From NCBI RefSeq assembly GCF_900537175.1, contig NZ_LS999834.1:1473-65472 (forward strand): 64,000 nt of DNA. The letters run 5' to 3'. The translations under genes and the position numbers were made by a program. How positions within the stretch are numbered: the first letter of the stretch is position 1; the number at the start of each line of letters is the position of its first letter. Below, piece by piece: positions 63,165-64,000 of the stretch. Below the pieces are notes generated by a model that made no database searches, was not told the origin of the DNA, and was given only the letters and a program-made list of their open reading frames with translations. Source of the stretch: Lentilitoribacter sp. Alg239-R112 (GTDB taxonomy: Bacteria > Pseudomonadota > Alphaproteobacteria > Rhizobiales > Rhizobiaceae).

Positions 63165-64000
63165 ATGGCGGATACCGATTTGGATCTTGACCGCGTTTTA
63201 TCAATTGAGATTGCACGCGTGACAGAGCGCGCTGCGGTAGCTGCTGCAAAGCTTCGTGGCCGTGGTGACGAAAAAGCTGCTGACCAAGTGGCAGTCGATG
63301 CCATGCGTACAGAATTGAACAAGCTGGATATCAACGGCACAATCGTTATCGGGGAAGGCGAACGCGACGAAGCGCCAATGCTTTATATCGGCGAAGAGGT
63401 TGGCACTAAAAATGGCCCACATCTGGATATTGCACTTGACCCGCTTGAAGGCACAACGATCTGCGCTAAAAATATGCCTAATTCATTGGCTGTGATTGCG
63501 TTTGCCAACAAAGGCAACCTTTTATATGCACCCGATGTTTATATGGATAAGATTGCGATTGGTCCGGGTTATCCTGAGGGCACAGTTTCAATTGATGCAA
63601 CACCTGCAGAAAACCTTGCAGCTGTCGCAAAAGCTAAAGGCGTTGAAATTGGTCAGGTTTGCGCGTGTATTTTGGATCGTCCACGGCATGCAAAACTCAT
63701 TGCCGAAGTTCGCGAATGTGGTGCTGCGGTTCGTCTGATTGGTGATGGTGATGTTGCAGGCGTGATTTACACAACAGATTCAGACGAAACAGGTATTGAT
63801 ATTTATATGGGTACTGGCGGCGCACCAGAAGGTGTGCTGGCGGCAGCTGCACTTCGTTGTACTGGTGGTCAGATGCAGGGGCGCTTGCTGTTTAAAAACC
63901 AAGATCAAATTGATCGTGCAGCAACCATGGGTGTTAAAGATCCAAACAAAGTCTACCAGCTTGAAGAACTTGCCAGTGGTGATGTCATGTTTGCCGCAAC
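63165..64000 (+). CDS. glpX: Class II fructose-1,6-bisphosphatase GlpX, 5' part
   Basis: About 278 residues from ATG at 63165 (GGAG about 10 nt upstream) match class II FBPases, which remove the 1-phosphate of fructose-1,6-bisphosphate in gluconeogenesis. Marks include GTIVIGEGERDEAPMLYIGE, LDPLEGTTICAKN, LDRPRHAKLI and MGTGGAPEGVLAAAALRC. The gene runs off the window edge; its C-terminal part is not visible. Confidence 0.95.
   Translation, partial: MADTDLDLDRVLSIEIARVTERAAVAAAKLRGRGDEKAADQVAVDAMRTELNKLDINGTIVIGEGERDEAPMLYIGEEVGTKNGPHLDIALDPLEGTTICAKNMPNSLAVIAFANKGNLLYAPDVYMDKIAIGPGYPEGTVSIDATPAENLAAVAKAKGVEIGQVCACILDRPRHAKLIAEVRECGAAVRLIGDGDVAGVIYTTDSDETGIDIYMGTGGAPEGVLAAAALRCTGGQMQGRLLFKNQDQIDRAATMGVKDPNKVYQLEELASGDVMFAA

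Overview
The window reads as chromosome of an alphaproteobacterium of the Hyphomicrobiales (Rhizobiales) type, moderate in GC with AT-rich intergenic stretches. The grounds are gene order and family content: mrcA followed by prfB; tyrS beside anmK and a very large AsmA-like protein; cysE followed by a DUF3126 protein and then glpX; a zf-CHCC protein beside an alpha/beta hydrolase; and a five-step hut pathway with HutF and HutG. This assignment is inference from families; no 16S rRNA is present.

Layout. 1-0.9 kb: the 3' end of a secreted cadherin-like/RTX-type protein. 1.1-4.2 kb: a scarred region bounded by two degenerate copies of the 3' end of tRNA-Trp, holding a glycerate kinase, an N-terminally clipped UxaA/GarD-type dehydratase and a broken GntR regulator. 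4.2-11.6 kb: a complete histidine utilisation locus, hutI-hutH-hutG-hutU on the minus strand and hutF-hutC diverging from it, tightly packed with 4-base stop/start overlaps, mostly of the TTGA type. 11.6-17.7 kb: an Asp/Glu racemase with a divergent LysR, a UspA protein with a sodium:alanine symporter, a GFA-family protein and an MFS permease.

17.9-33.3 kb is housekeeping core: mrcA, prfB (with an intact programmed +1 frameshift), dgkA, a secreted protein of unknown role, an RhlE-like helicase, an M23 peptidase, a DUF455 ferritin-like protein, a Bcp peroxiredoxin, the AsmA-like protein, tyrS and anmK. 33.3-41.2 kb: a GNAT enzyme, an OmpA-domain protein with ten methionine-rich repeats, a small membrane protein ahead of a chemoreceptor, tRNA-Val(UAC) and tRNA-Asp(GUC), a small PEBP-like secreted protein, mgtE and a MerR regulator.

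41.3-58.4 kb is accessory and mosaic: MYG1, an SDR/MerR pair with a MerR-type dyad, a secreted esterase followed by a 44-nt copied piece of the MerR gene, a DUF3750 protein, a two-gene operon of unrecognised exported helical proteins (46.8-49.2 kb), a SRPBCC/LysR pair, a LysR/MBL-fold pair sitting between two about 175-nt direct repeats derived from the DUF1826 gene, a probable Zur-controlled COG0523 GTPase operon, an MFS permease and a methyltransferase. 58.4-64 kb returns to core-like genes: DUF1624, an FAD monooxygenase, zf-CHCC, an alpha/beta hydrolase, cysE, DUF3126 and the 5' part of glpX.

The best candidate for something undescribed is the exported protein pair at 46842-49198. The Met-rich OmpA protein, the tRNA-Trp-bounded scar and the DUF1826-repeat-bounded LysR/MBL module are the other places where the sequence shows structure not explained by ordinary annotation. 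No CRISPR array, complete insertion sequence, integrase or secondary metabolite cluster is visible.
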